A stretch of 64,000 bases of DNA from Zopfochytrium polystomum (GCA_025765615.1 JAIVFJ010000084.1:1-64000); one strand, 5' to 3'. Numbered from the stretch's first letter, positions 40,989 to 55,769 are shown. Notes: a model not told the origin generated them from the sequence alone. Numbers and translations: made by a program.

Positions 40989-43125
40989 ATGAGCTTAGCA
41001 GAGAAGAAAGGGAGGAAAGGGCTTGACAGCCAAGCCGAAGCCCACGACGATGCTCAGAGCGACGATTCCAACTTTGACATAGACATGCAGCGCCCACCTC
41101 CACTGAACGAGTACACCGGCTTCATCCCTAACGTCCAAGCGTCCCAGTCCAAGCACGCAGGGGGTCCCACTCTCACCACAACCTCATGGCAACCCGACCG
41201 CGTCGACATCGCGTCGATAACGGCCCAAGAATTCTTCAGCCGTTACGTCGCGACGAGAACTCCATGCATCCTCACCGGCCACCTTCCCGACGCCGAATGG
41301 AAAGCCACCGCGCGATGGTCTTCGATGGAGTACCTAAAGCGAGTCGCGGGACACGCGAGGGTCCAGGTGGAGACGCGAGACGAAGGAAAAGGCGAGGCGT
41401 TCGGGTCGGGCAGGAAGAGGCGGTGGATGAAGATGGAGGAGTTTCTTTCAAAGGTGGAGCAAGGGGACACGGGCCTCTATCTATCGACGCAGTATGACGG
41501 CGAGGAAGCGGATGACGACGGCGACGACAACGAGAATGATGAGGACTGGAAAGAGATCGACGAGCCCATGGAAGAAGACGAGAATGATGACGATTGGGTC
41601 GACGAAGATGGCGGCGACGACGACGGAGAGGAGGACCACGAGGTCAGTGGTGAGGATGATGATGACGGCGACGAACTCGTCGAAGACGGTGAGAACGCGG
41701 AGCACGAAAGTGGGAACGACACAGCGCCGCAGGACCCAGCAAAACGAACGCAGACCGAGGACGTTCTTCGTCAATACGAAGAGTACTGCAAACCGCCGCT
41801 TCAACGACTCCTCAGCGACTTTCCGCTTCGGCCCAGTGAGTGGCAGTGTGAATCTTTTTCTTGTTGGCTATACGCCTGACATTTTCCGGGATGGTAAGGC
41901 ATCCTGAAGACGCTTACGCCTCAGCAAGTGAACCTATGGATGGGCGCAGCAGACCAGAAGGGGGTTTCATCTGGTCTTCACCACGGTGCGTTTCTTTTTT
42001 CAATGCGAGAAGCAATCCGGACAGAATTCCCCTCACCGGCTCGTCCTTTCGCCAGATTTTGCCGACAATCTTTACGTTGTACTCCAGGGTCGGAAATCCT
42101 TCCGCATATTTCCACCGTCCGACGCCGAGAAACTCTATCTCAACGGTGCCGCGTTGCGCGTTTTTCCCAACGGCTTGGTGCAATACCCGGGTCGACGAGT
42201 CCGTGCAGATGGTGCTTTTGTCAATGATGTGGCAGAGTGGAATTTGACGAATGCGATTAGAATGATTCGCGAAGCGCGGGTGGATGGTGACGTGGCTGCT
42301 GAAGAGGAGGCAATGGTAGTACTTCACGAGGCGATGAAGGTGCTGGATGAGGAGGATTGGGAAGAGGCTAGCGTGCTGCGGGACGACTATCAGGAGAGCG
42401 ACGAGGAGGATGGCAATGGAGACGAAAACGGCGATGACAAAGAAGAGACTATGATAGACGAGAACGGCGACGATAACGGAGAAGACGAGGACTTCCAGGA
42501 CGATGAGAATGAGTCGGATGAAGAAGAGGAGAGTTTTGACGGCAGAATCAACACGGACGAGCCTCCAAGCTTCAGTCTGATTGACGTGGAGACGTTGAAG
42601 TCGGGCAAGAACCTTGACGCCTTCCCGCTTTTGAAGGAGGCTCGGCAAACAATTTTCAGTGTCGAAGAAGGGGAGATGCTCTACCTTCCTGCTTGTGAGT
42701 CCATGTGTGATAGCTTTGGGCTATATTGAACAATTGAATCTTACCATTGTTCATTAGCATGGTTCCACGAGGTTCAAAGCTTTCCTTCTTCGGCTACGCC
42801 CAAAAAGTCGTTCGGAACCCACATGGCCTTCAACTACTGGTTCCACCCCCCAACGCAAACCACCTTTGCAAATCCGTACGACGACGCGTTTTGGGAGGAC
42901 CAATGGCGCGCAGTGGCGTGTCTCATCGACGGCGTCGATGACGATGAGGAAGACTTTACGCCTGGCTCCCTGCGGCACCCGCTGTCGCTGGCGGCGAGAC
43001 TGAGCATGGCCAGACCCGGCTCGTGGGTCATGCGGAGCAAAGAGGGGGGCAAGTTTCTTGGTATCGCCAAAAGGGCAACAAATCGGAAATTTGGGATCGC
43101 GGAGAAGAGGGGAGCGGCGCGATAA
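40989..43125 (+). CDS. JmjC/cupin_8 domain protein with acidic insertions
   Basis: Exons 40989-41835, 41899-41985, 42056-42694, 42758-43125; 646 aa. Cupin_8/JmjC proteins are Fe(II)/2-oxoglutarate oxygenases that hydroxylate or demethylate proteins or RNA. N-terminal part: TPCILTGHL, W, YLKR, FGSGRKRRW, LYLSTQ. Iron ligands: HHD in SSGLHHDFADNL, made by the second splice, and the distal His in SWFHEV, made by the third splice. A 2OG-contacting Lys sits in GRKSFRIFPP. Two very acidic runs break the fold. The first (residues about 170-255) lies before the HxD. The second sits inside the domain, between HxD and distal His, enlarging a gap usually well under 100 residues to more than 200. The substrate is unknown. 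Confidence 0.85.
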
Positions 43126-43250
43126 ACGTCGATGATCGATGCAGGCAAATGTATTAAAGGAACCTTGTTCTAAGCTTGCTGTATCTTTTTTGCGTTGCTG
43201 CATATGGAAGTGCCCCAAAAGGTCCTCGCCGAGGTTTTCCCCCCCGTCAC

Positions 43251-44024
43251 TCACTTTCCGGAGCTTGACGATGGAGCTGGTGAAAGATTATTGGTAAGAG
43301 ATCACTCGATAGACTAGATTGACCGCCACTTACCGTAGCTTTTGAATGTCGTCACGAGCGGAACAATAATTACGATCAGAATGATGATCACGATGCCGGC
43401 GATGATGAGTTTGAGTTTGAGGTCCTTTATGATGTTGAAAGTACGACGAAATTGTAAGTTGTGGGCATCCAACATTTTTCGCTGTTAAATGAGGGTTTAC
43501 CTTGAGCCACTATCCTCGGCAAGAGAGAAGCGCACCGGCAGAAGTTAGCAACTGTGATAACGAAAGAAGGTGACGGGTGATCTCACCCTTCACGAGAATG
43601 GCGTGTCAGTGAAACACCAAGGACCGCTAGAGGCATCTCTCTCTCCAACTCACATTTGGCCCTTGATCCGATTCGCGCCTTTTTTGAACTGCAGCGCGCC
43701 TTGCTGAAGATCGTCCGTCTTGTTCTGGAGCGACTCGAGCGCCTCGCCTCGCGCGACGACCTTTTCAATGTTTTTGTGCATCATGCCGATTACCTCGTCG
43801 ACCTAGTTTTATTTTATTTTATTTTATTTTTTTTTTTGTGGTTATGTTGATCCCGACGGAGCAATTGTGGTTAGGTGGGTCTTCGGGGCGGTGGGTGGTG
43901 GTGGGGGTGTGATTGTTCGCCGGTCGAAGAAGGAGTGTGCGTGAGCGCCGGGTCTCGTTAACTGTACCTGTGCCTGGACTTCGGCCGTCTTGGAGACGTT
44001 GGGGTTGTTGTTTGGCTTTGACAT
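43251..44024 (-). CDS. Synaptobrevin/VAMP-type v-SNARE (Snc-like), with a 1-nt microexon
   Basis: Model: 44024-43968, 43802-43654, 43587 (one base), 43509-43501, 43424-43334, 43276-43251; 110 aa. It is an R-SNARE that drives fusion of secretory or endosomal vesicles with the plasma membrane. SNARE motif: VQAQVDEVIGMMHKNIEKV with the zero-layer Arg in VVARGEALE, then QNKTDDLQQGALQFKK. A tail anchor (LIIAGIVIIILIVIIVPLV) and a short lumenal end follow. Yeast Snc proteins read MW-KDLKMK between the two parts; here MWLKDLKLK appears only if a lone G at 43587 is spliced in, after AT (43655-43654) and before the 9-bp exon TGGCTCAAG. Both flanking introns (66 and 77 bp) have GTGAG donors, CTGAC/CTAAC branch sites and AG ends. 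Protein identity is firm; the microexon is a hypothesis. Confidence 0.85.
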
Positions 44025-44388
44025 GACGGGTTGAGGTTTTTGGAGGAGGTTGGTGGGAGTGGCTGTAACTTGGAGTGCCAGATCGAGGGCGTGGTGGGGG
44101 GGAGCCGATGAGGTCTGGAAGGCCAAGAGTGGAGAGAAAGATGGAAAGAGCAGCGCCTTGACGGGTGAGGGGGCCTGCAAGAGAGTGGAACGAAGAAAAG
44201 AAATCTGTGGAACGCAGTGTGGTGCAGGCCTATACTCTCGCGAATTTTATTGTTTTTTTTTTTTTCGTTTTTATTGTTGTTCTAATGCCAATAGCGAAAG
44301 ACTCGACAACTCGACAATTTTTCGTTCATTTCTTTTTGCGTTCGTGTTCGTCTTCGCGCGCGGCATCGCAAAATTTAGGCAGGCCCTC
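44025..44388. promoter_or_regulatory. Divergent spacer, v-SNARE/coiled-coil gene
   Basis: 364 bp between divergent starts. A T-run followed by CGTTTTTATTG lies near 44250. No gene. Confidence 0.4.
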
Positions 44389-47300
44389 ATGTCCTTCAGC
44401 TGGGACGCCATCGACGAGCGGGAGCGGCAGCGGTTCCAGCGCGACAAAGACCTCAAGGAGTTTCTGCTCGTGCAGCAGAGCGAGGCAAAGTCGAGGTAGG
44501 GAGGGGAGGGGAGGGGGGCGGGTAGGCGGGAGTTGCGTTGGTTCCTTCGCCCAAATCTTCCATTTGTTCATGCGTTCTCTGATGATGATGAACTGGCGGT
44601 GACCGTCAAAAGGAAACGGGCGGAGCGCTTCGGCGATCTGGCGGCACCTCCAAATCAGCCTGGCTATGGAGGACCCCCAGCGACTGGTGCGCCCGCCCCA
44701 CCACCTGTGCCGGTATCGTACGATCGTTTTTCGGCGGAGGGGTGTTGGGTCTCGCGCGGAGGGAAACATGACGCATTCTACCACAGGCTGATCCCTTCCA
44801 AAAGTAGCAAAACCAGGGACGTCTGGGGCAGCAGAGAGCAGTTCCTGTGGGATCGCAGCCGCAGGCACCGCCACCACCGTCGTTACCGCTCCAGGCGACA
44901 TCGCAGGTGACGGGATCGGAAAGATCGACTTCGGCGCTGGACTATCTCTCGTCCCTCCTCTCCCCACCCTCTCAACCACTCTCCTCTATCGGTCTTTCGT
45001 CCACGACTCCGCCTCCACCCCTACCCACCAGCCTCGCCCTCTCCAGCCAACCCACCACCACCGCGACCGAAGACCTCCTCGCCAAGCTCCGCCTCTCGGA
45101 CGAGCAGCTCCAAAACGAGCGCCGCACGCGCAGCTGGATGGAAGCCGAGCTGCAGCTCGGCAAGCAGCTGCTAGCCAGCCTGTCGGCCAAAGTCGACAAG
45201 CTGCAGGAGCTCCACGCGGCCGAGGCGCAGGCGCTGCGGCAGGTGGCGCGGCAGGCGGAGCAGGCGGAGCGCGCGGCGGCGGCGGCGGCGCAGGAGATTG
45301 CGGCGCGCGTCGACCGCGATCAGGGCCGGCTGCAGGCGGCGGTGGCCGACGTGGCGGCGCGCGTGCGCGCGACGGAGGCGGCGCGGAGCGACGAGGTCGA
45401 GAGGCAGCGGATGGTCATGGACGAGGTCAACGGTCTGCGGTACCGGTTAGAGAGCTTTTCGATGCAGAGCACCGAGGTCGGGTCCGAGTTCAAGTCGCGC
45501 GCGCGTGAGTGGGAGGTCGACGCGCAGCGCGGCGCGGACGCCATGCGCGCCGTCAAGGAGCACGAGCACGTGCTGGAAACGCTGCAGCATACGGTCGGCG
45601 CGTCGACCGAGGCCGTGTCGAAACGGGTCGAGACGGCGATGCTGGAGATGCGGCAGCGGATCGACTCGGAGGGCCGGGCGCGGTTCCACTTTGAGCATGG
45701 CATGCGCGAGCTGTATTCTGAAATACGAAAGACGCTGGCGACGCAGGACAGGGACGTGCACGATCGGTTTGAAAGTCTCAAGCAGCAAGTGCACATGACT
45801 CTTGACCGCGAACGGCAGGAGCGAGAGAAGCTCGGTTCGTCGGTGATGGAGCACGTGCGAAACTTGGAAAAGGCGGTCCGAGAGTCGATGCAGATCGCAG
45901 TGGACAAAATGGCGAGCCAGATATCGGCGGCAGAAGACGTGATCACGCAGGAGCGGGGCGCCAGGTCAAAGTTTGAGAATACCATCAAAACTGAGCTGGA
46001 AGGCGCATTCAAAATTGTTCAATCAGCCGTGGTGAAAAAGTTTGACGAAATGCAGGCTACGCAGACTGAGGCTCGTCATGCCGTTAGTACCGTCATCAAG
46101 ACGTTGAAGGAGTCTATAGTTTTGGTCGAAAAAACCAGCGACCAAAAGCTTTTGTCCGTGGAGGAGGTGGTGCGGGCAGAGATTCGTTCTCGAATGGAAA
46201 CAGACCGGGCGTTATCCGACCTTAAGGTCGATCTGGAGTCGCGCTCCTCTGTTTTCGAGCAGCGGGCAACCGAGGCCATCGCTGAGGCGGTCCAGGAGGC
46301 TCGCGCAAACACTGCCAAGATTGAAGAGGATCTCAAGCGGACCGCGGAGCAGTTAATCGAGGCCAAGGCCCGTTCGCTAGAGGACCTTGAAAAACAAGTT
46401 GTGCAGATTCGAAAGCGAATCAAAGACGGGGAGCTTGATGTTGAGTCAAAGTTTCGACAACTGCAGCTTGAAACGGAGAAAGTCGCTCACGAGGCTGTGG
46501 CCAGTGCCGAAGGGCTCCAGGGTCGCTTTGAAGAAAAGTTTGCTGGCGTCTCAAAGGAGTTTGAAGCGACTCAGGCCACTATTCGCGGTATTGAGGACCT
46601 ATGCGACAAGACTAAAATTGCAATGGATGAGAAAATGAACTTTAGGATTCTTCAGCTCGACTCCGCCATGGAAGCTTTCAAGGTGGAACTGGAGCTTCGT
46701 GTCACAAAGAAGGATGCAAAAGACACGGAAAAGCTATTTGAAGCGACAGTAGGCAGCATTCAATCCAGCATAAGCAACTTGCAGCAAGCTCTTCAGGCCG
46801 TCCGAGATAATGTCGAGACACGATGTTCGAAGAAGGACCTCAGCGACGCTGAGACAAGGTCAAAATTAGCAGATGCAGGCTTGACGGCTCGCATTGTAGA
46901 AATTGATTCTGCTTTCATACAGCTACGGGAAGAATTCGCAGCAAAAGCAACAAAAAAAGAATTGGACGACGTCGACGCGGCTTTAAAGTCGATGATTATT
47001 GCACTGCAAGTGAAGGACGTGGCCGTGGAAGAGCTCTTTGGGAAGCTTCAAGAAGACGTGAACGAGCGTATCAACCGCAAGCATCTCACCGAGGTTGAAG
47101 ATCGTTTGAAAAATTCGATCCTCAATCTCGAAACGCGGGATATCGAGTTTGGTTCGTCCATAGCAGAGCTGAAGGATGCAATATCGATTCGGCCAACGCG
47201 GACGGAGATCTCCGATTCCGAGAAGAAGGTCATGTCCGCCGTGTACACATTGCAAGACCGAATCAGCGACGTGAGCGCAAATGTGTCTGAAGCCAAAACC

Positions 47301-48683
47301 GAAATCAGCCAAACTGTCCGAGAGGACGTTGAGGAAATGGTTGCTTCCATCAACGGAGCCATGGACGCCGTGCAAGCTCGTGCCGACAAACTGGATAACG
47401 CGTTGGAAACGGTCAAATCCAGGCTCACAGACTCTGACGCGACGACTCGAGCGCGAATCCAGCTTGTCACGTCTTCGATGGAAGGCATGATTTCCGAAAA
47501 CGTTGTGGCCATCGGCAAGCTGAAAGAAGCGAGCGCGCAGCAAGTGCAGGACCTCAGCACCAAAATCGACGACCTCCCGCGGCAAATCAAGCTAATCGAG
47601 ACGCACTTTGACGAGTTCCGCAAGCAGCTCGGTGAGCAGGCGCGCGCGGACGCCGACCGCTTTGCGCACGCCGCGGCCGAGCTCCGCGACGCGCTGGCGG
47701 GCAAGCTCGACGCCAAAGAGTTTGACGCGCTGCAAACCGCGTTCCACGCCGCCACGCAGAAGCTGACGGCGCAGCTGGAGATCGCGTCGATGACCGCGGA
47801 GCACGCGCGCGCCAAGCTACAGGAGGCCGAGACGGCGGCGCGCGAGCGGGCCGCGGAGCTCCGCGCGGCGCAGGAGCGCGCGGTCGACGACCTCGCGGCG
47901 CAGCTGCGCGCCGTGCGCGACGGGACCGGGAAGCGGCTCGACGACGTCGACGGACGGCTCGCGCCCGTGCCCAAGGCCGTCGACGCGATGTGGGCCGAGC
48001 TGCGCAGGCTGCGGTTCGAGCAGGACGAGCGCATCCGCGGGGACATTGCGAGGGTCGAGAAGGACGTGGCCGCGGCGAGGGCCGAGGCGGCGGCGTGCGT
48101 TACGGCGAGGGGCGTTGATGCCGCGGTCGCGGGCGCGATGGTGCCGGTTGTCGGGAAGGTCGACCGGTTGGCGAGGGACGTGGAGGACGTGAGGGCTGCG
48201 CTGAGGCCGCCGCTGTCGCGCGCGTCGGACGCGTATGAGAGGCGGCCGCCGTCGGCGGGGCTTGCGTCGGCGGTGGCGGCGGCCGCCGGGGCGGTACCGC
48301 TGGCCCGGGCACCCCCTGCATCGGATTACCCCGCCCGCGGCGGCAACTTTTACAAGCCAGAGCCTGTCGCGCGGGGAGCGCCCGACGACGGCCCACAGCC
48401 GATGCCGTCGTCTTCGTCGCTACCACCCATCGGTCCGACGCAGTCTACGACGGTTGCGGCGGCGCTGCCCCCTAAAGGCGCGCTGGACCGCATCAAGTCG
48501 CTGTCGCGGGCGTCGTCGAACGGTCAACTGGTCGACGGACGGAGGACCGGGTCGTCGGACCCCGTTTTGGAGAGGATGGCGGACCTTGCCGTCGCGCAGT
48601 CCCTTGCGAGTGCTGGCGCTGGGGCCGCCGGCGCCGCGAAGATGGCGACGCCCCCGATGTCGCCCCCCACAAGAGAGTTTTGA
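44389..48683 (+). CDS. Long coiled-coil protein with 41-residue periodicity
   Basis: Exons 44389-44495, 44613-44712, 44817-48683; 1357 aa. The N-terminus is charged and then proline-rich. From about residue 150 to 1150 the protein is almost pure heptad-type coiled coil, Glu/Lys/Ala/Leu-rich without Pro. Within it, K/R-K/x-x-[LI]-x-[DE] units recur at exactly 123-nt steps (46710, 46833, 46956, 47079, 47202), an exact 41-residue phase: KKDAKDTE, KKDLSDAE, KKELDDVD, RKHLTEVE, RTEISDSE. The C-terminal 150 residues are disordered, Pro/Ser/Ala-rich. I do not recognise the family. Length and repeats suggest a cytoskeletal, basal-body or spindle-pole rod, which is inference. The two ends are GC-rich (about 70%) while the middle is not. 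Intron 2 (104 bp) is inferred to keep frame. Confidence 0.75.
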
Positions 48684-49052
48684 ATACAAATGCGTCCCGA
48701 AGTTTGTGCTTTTTAGACGTTGCCGGTTGAAGCGTGCAGACCTGTTTTAATTGGGCGGGGGAAAGGTGGATCAAGTGAGAAAGTCTTTATTGCTGTTGAA
48801 GAACCAAGCCATCAAAAACTTGCGCCAACTTATGTTGACCACGCAGGCCAATAACTCTCAACCACTCGCTAAGGCCGTTCAGCGACAGATTCAATCCATT
48901 GCGTCTAGGAAACAGAAAAATAGAGAAAGCGCGCAAAAGGAAAGCTTTAACTCCTTCGACTACCGGTTCATCGTTCAAAAGACAACTGGTCCAAACAGCG
49001 GCAACCATTCGACACCGCGAAACAAGGATTACAAAAAAAAGACGGTGTAGTT
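48684..49052. other. Convergent 3' spacer, coiled-coil/glycerol kinase
   Basis: 369 bp between facing stop codons. A basic 99-residue plus-strand ORF (48751-49050) runs into the kinase 3' end and looks like chance. Confidence 0.4.
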
Positions 49053-51486
<2,434 letters not shown>

Positions 51487-51764
51487 TAGAGTGCGAATGT
51501 CGATCGAGTGTGGATGGGCAGGATTCTGGGAGGAAGGGTAACAACGGGAGCGGCCAAGGGCGTACTGCTGATCCAGTTCAGTTCGTGGGGGGCGGGATGG
51601 GGGGCGCGGGGGAGAGAGAGTTTGAGCGAGAGGAGGGGGTCGCGTGGAGGCAGCGATTTCACGTGACTCCGAATGAGTGAATTTGCAGATGGCTGACAAG
51701 GTCGCCTTGTGTGGAATTGTCCACGTCCACGTGCGGATTGAAGCCACCAATCAGATTCACCGGT

Positions 51765-51802
<38 letters not shown>

Positions 51803-53056
51803 GGAGTGAGTGGCGTGCAAAAATTTGGAAACAAGGAAAAACGAGACGGGTTCTGGAGACGGATTAGTCGCTTACTTTGTGCGTCTGCAGCAGCCACTTT
51901 CCCGCCCAGAGCTCGCCGTGCTACTACTTCCAGCACTAATCCCACGCACGTCGCTCCGTTGACAGCGAGCGAGCCTCCTCTTCTTCTACGCCTGCCCGGC
52001 TGCCTCCTTCCTGCGCGCCGGGCGTTCGCTCGATCTCTCTCTCTTTCCGGAGGCTCCCGCCACCGAAAACGCGCCGCTGCACCCTTGGTTTGTCTGCGTC
52101 AACTTGGAATCCACCACCAGATCCAGAGCAGTCGGCCCTCTGGGCTGCGTACGTGCTTCGCACACACTTAAAAGAAAAAATTCTGACGCGACTTTCCGCT
52201 GCTTCAAGTTTGATCGTCTCGGCTTTACAAGCTGCAAGTCGATCCAGGACAGCGCCGATTTAACGAGCGATTGTTGACAGTTCCAGCCGCCAGCCGTTCC
52301 CTCCCTTTTATCCTATTCGATCGCCAGAAAAACCCACCGCTGACCCCCACATTCCATCGCTGCACACTCACTTGCACACAGACCGCTTTTTTCTCCCTTC
52401 GATCCAACCACCAATCCGTCGCTTCAGGCTGGAATCTGGCCCCCCTGTCCTTGTGTCTCCCCTCTCTCTCTCTCTCTCTCTGTCTCTGTCTCTCTCAGCC
52501 GAAATATCACCTATAGCTGCCCAATCGAGAACGAGCAGCAACGGACAGAGCTTGCGGCTCTGGCGCGTCGGCCGGCGGTGGCGGTAATTATTACCAGTTT
52601 CTCACACCCACTTTTCATTCTTTTGTTTTTTCTTTGTTTTTGTACTTTGATGTCATCTTTCACCACAAACCCCTTGCTTTGACGCGGCAGGCCGGTGCTT
52701 GGCTCGTTCGTTACCTTTGAGTCGCACCGCGTCTGCCGCCCCCCCCCCCATTCGTTTCCTGTCGCCGCTCCTTGTCCTTGGTCATCTTTCCACCCTCCCC
52801 CCCACACGCACTCACATTAGCCTCATTGCACACTTGCCCGCTCCTTTCGCCCATCCACAACGCAAACTATAGCGACTGTGCCCCGCAGCGTATCGCATCA
52901 GCGCTCCCCGTCTTCGGCCCGTGTTTTTCCTTCAGGCCAGAGGCCCAACGCCGCCAAAGATCGCTACACTCCTCCTGGCAGGCAAAGCTGTGAGGGTGTG
53001 GGCGAGAGAACGGAGCGCCTCCGTCTCGTTGGTGCACTGTCTTGACAAACCGCATC
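51487..53056. promoter_or_regulatory. Long divergent region, glycerol kinase/bHLH
   Basis: 1.57 kb with (AG)n at about 51768-51796 on the kinase side and CT-rich tracts at about 52458-52500. Pyrimidine-rich DNA from 52.0 to 53.0 kb probably includes the bHLH promoter and 5' UTR. ORFs here are low-complexity artefacts. Confidence 0.5.
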
Positions 53057-55554
53057 ATGCAGTACTATCTGGAGCGTCCATCGACCTTCTCTTCTGCCTC
53101 AGGGATCACAAAGGAGCCCCTTTCATTGCCGTTCGTCCACCGACATCAATTGCCGCTGGTGCAAACCGTCGCCTCTGGCGAAAAGCTGCCAGCAGCTGTC
53201 TCTTTTGCCAAAGATATTTCCCCGCCCATCTCTCCTGGGTCCCACCGTAAGTAATCTCTCTGTCGCATGCATTTACATTGCGCGCATGCAGTTCACCAAG
53301 ATCCTTTTGTTGAACAGTGCAGAAAACACTGTGTGGTGAATTACACTCCACCAAGCAAACCGAGCCACTCACTGCAACATTAACATTTGACGAATCTCGC
53401 CGCTGCAACTCCGCCACCATTTCAGACCCCGTTCCGTTGCCTTTTGAATCGTCATTGTGGGCTGAGTATATGATGGCCGAGAACAATGGATTCGAGCATG
53501 GTGTACTTCCGGTAACCGAACCCGACGACGACGGGGCGTTGTTGTCGCAACTGGATGAGCAGTACTTCAATAATTTCTTGAACGGCTTTTTGGAGTCTCA
53601 GGACCTCGACATCGGCACGATGACTAGCTCTGGCGAGGGAACTTTTCCGAACGAACTAAATGGACTCGGTCGAAATAGTGCAATCGATTCAGCTGGCAGT
53701 TCAAATTTTCCTGTTGAAGATCAAGGGTACTCGAACAGGAAAGGAAAGCTGCCGTTGCGGGATGATCCGCGCAATTCCAATAGCTCTCCATATACACTCG
53801 GCAGTGACACAGTGGTGAAGGGTACAGCGTTCTCGAGCACTGCGATAAACTTGCAGCAATCAACCTCCACATTTCAAGGCTCTATCAACCCCATTCCTCC
53901 AGCAGTGTCCCGCCCGCAACTTGATCCGGCATCAACCTCTTTCCCTCAACGTTCAATCCCACCCCCTCCAAAACCATCCTCAACAGAGTCGCACTCCTCG
54001 CCCTTCGTTCCAGGTCCTCAAACTCAGCACATTCCACAAATACTTCCTTCAGCTCCGATTCAGCAGAGAAGACTGTCATTGCCCATATCGACTTTGGCAA
54101 TATCGCATCCAGCGCACTTGCAACCAATAGCTGTAGCTCCCTCCAGGCGGAGGCCGGCTGGTACATCTGTGAGCGAGAGCTTGTCAAAGAGAGTGCGAAT
54201 AGAAGCACCTTCTGCAGGTGGAAATGTTTCACCGCACCTGCTGTTTGTCGATGATATCGGCAGCTCTCGGCGTGGGTTGCCAAAACTTCGAAATGAGACA
54301 ACCGTTCGGAGATCTTCTCTTTCTATGGTTTCCCCGCTGTCATTTCAAGGAATTCGGGTGGAATCGCATTCTTCAAATGACCGGACGCCACCATCGACGG
54401 TATCGCACCAGGCCAACAACGGTCCAGAACTGCAGTCTTTCAGAAGTGACGGTATTGCAGAATCGAGCCCGGAAGCGTTTTCCCGATGGAACCACGCAAT
54501 TCAAGCGACCGAAGCCGTACTTCAAACTCAACCGCGGCTCAGTTCGGCCAATCAAATGGCGGAACGATTGCCATCCCCAGCCAACCCGACCCACTTAACG
54601 AAAGGAGAACTAAGTCTTATAACGTCACAATCACCGGTCCCTCTGGGAGGTTCTTCATCAGTGTCACGACCACTGGCAGCAATCAGAGGAACTTTCGAAA
54701 ACAATAGCCATCCAGCAGAGCGAGGTGGAGGCATCTCGACGAACACCACTCCACAAGCTGCCCGACAAATCTTGAACACATCCACTTTTTATTCATCAAT
54801 TCCACAGCCAAGCAATAACCAACCTCCTGTGAGGTGGACAGACAGAACGGACGCGGATGATAGCGACGCGGAAACGCTCTCGTCTCCTGAACATCACCGC
54901 TCACTGGAAACCGCATCCTTCCCTAAGAGTCAACCTGTTGAACAGTTATCAATTCGCGAAGCTCAGCCATCCCTATTGGCGGCAGCGACAGTGGCAGGGG
55001 CATCGCCCTCGCCATCTACATCATCATCGAAACCATCATTGGACAGTTATTTAAGGCAGCCAGGCTCGACAGTGTCTGCGAACGGTGAAGCTGAAGGGGC
55101 TATGGTGCCCGCTGCGGTTGGCGGACCTGGCAGAGGCCGGCGGAGCGGAAAGGAGCTCTTGACGGAGGAGGAGAAGCGGACGAACCACATTTTGTCTGAG
55201 CAGCGGCGGCGAAACGTGATTCGGAATGGATTCCAAACGCTGGCAGAGCTTGTTCCAAGTCTCGGAGTGTGCATAGGTGGCTCGTCGGGAGGAGGCACTG
55301 GCGGAATCGGCAGCGGGACGGGAATGGGCAAGAGCAAGAGCGTGATCTTGACGCGCACGGCAGAGTACATTCGGACGATTGAGGAGCAAAACCGAAGACT
55401 GCAGGAGACTTTGTCGGGACTTGAAGTGCGGGTGGAGGAGAAGAGACGAGCTATGTATGCGGGCGTGAGCGGGGAAGCTCGAGGGGTTGGAGAGCGAAAG
55501 AGCCATCAAGCCGCGATCCAGGGGGGTTCGAGTGGGGGAACCGCTCGCCGGTAG
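53057..55554 (+). CDS. bHLH transcription factor (E-box class)
   Basis: Exons 53057-53246 and 53318-55554; 808 aa. Residues 1-670 are long, Ser/Pro/Gln-rich and largely disordered. The bHLH lies near residues 690-770: KRTNHILSEQRRRNVIRNGF carries the His-x3-Glu-x3-Arg pattern that reads CACGTG E-boxes. Helix 1 ends LAELVPSL, then comes a Gly/Ser-rich loop of about 25 residues, then SKSVILTRTAEYIRTIEEQNRRL, running into a short leucine-zipper-like coil. The SEQRRR-IR-GF signature resembles fungal bHLH factors of the INO4/Max-like group. Such factors regulate lipid, phosphate or glycolytic genes, but the target here is unknown. The long loop is unusual. The short first exon is inferred from GTAAGT and an in-frame junction. 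Confidence 0.85.
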
Positions 55555-55769
55555 TTTGGGGATGTTTGTGAAGAAGTTTTGGGCTGCGTCGATATGTATG
55601 GCGTGTTCTTGTATTCGCCGAGCGAAGTTTATATTTTTTTTCCCCCCCTCTTGTCCAGTGGGTTTGAATTGGTTGATTGTCTCTCTCTCTCTCTCTCCCA
55701 GTCCCTGGCGCCTAATGCATTTTTCGAAGTCGCACCCCCCCCTTTTTCCGCCAGGCTCTCGCTGGCTGT

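Noticed and set aside
41477..41804. Ser-rich minus-strand ORFs
   Set aside because: They are antisense shadows of the Asp/Glu-coding region of the JmjC gene.
48751..49050. Small basic protein gene on the plus strand
   Set aside because: No homology, sits in a short convergent 3' spacer and overlaps the end of glycerol kinase.
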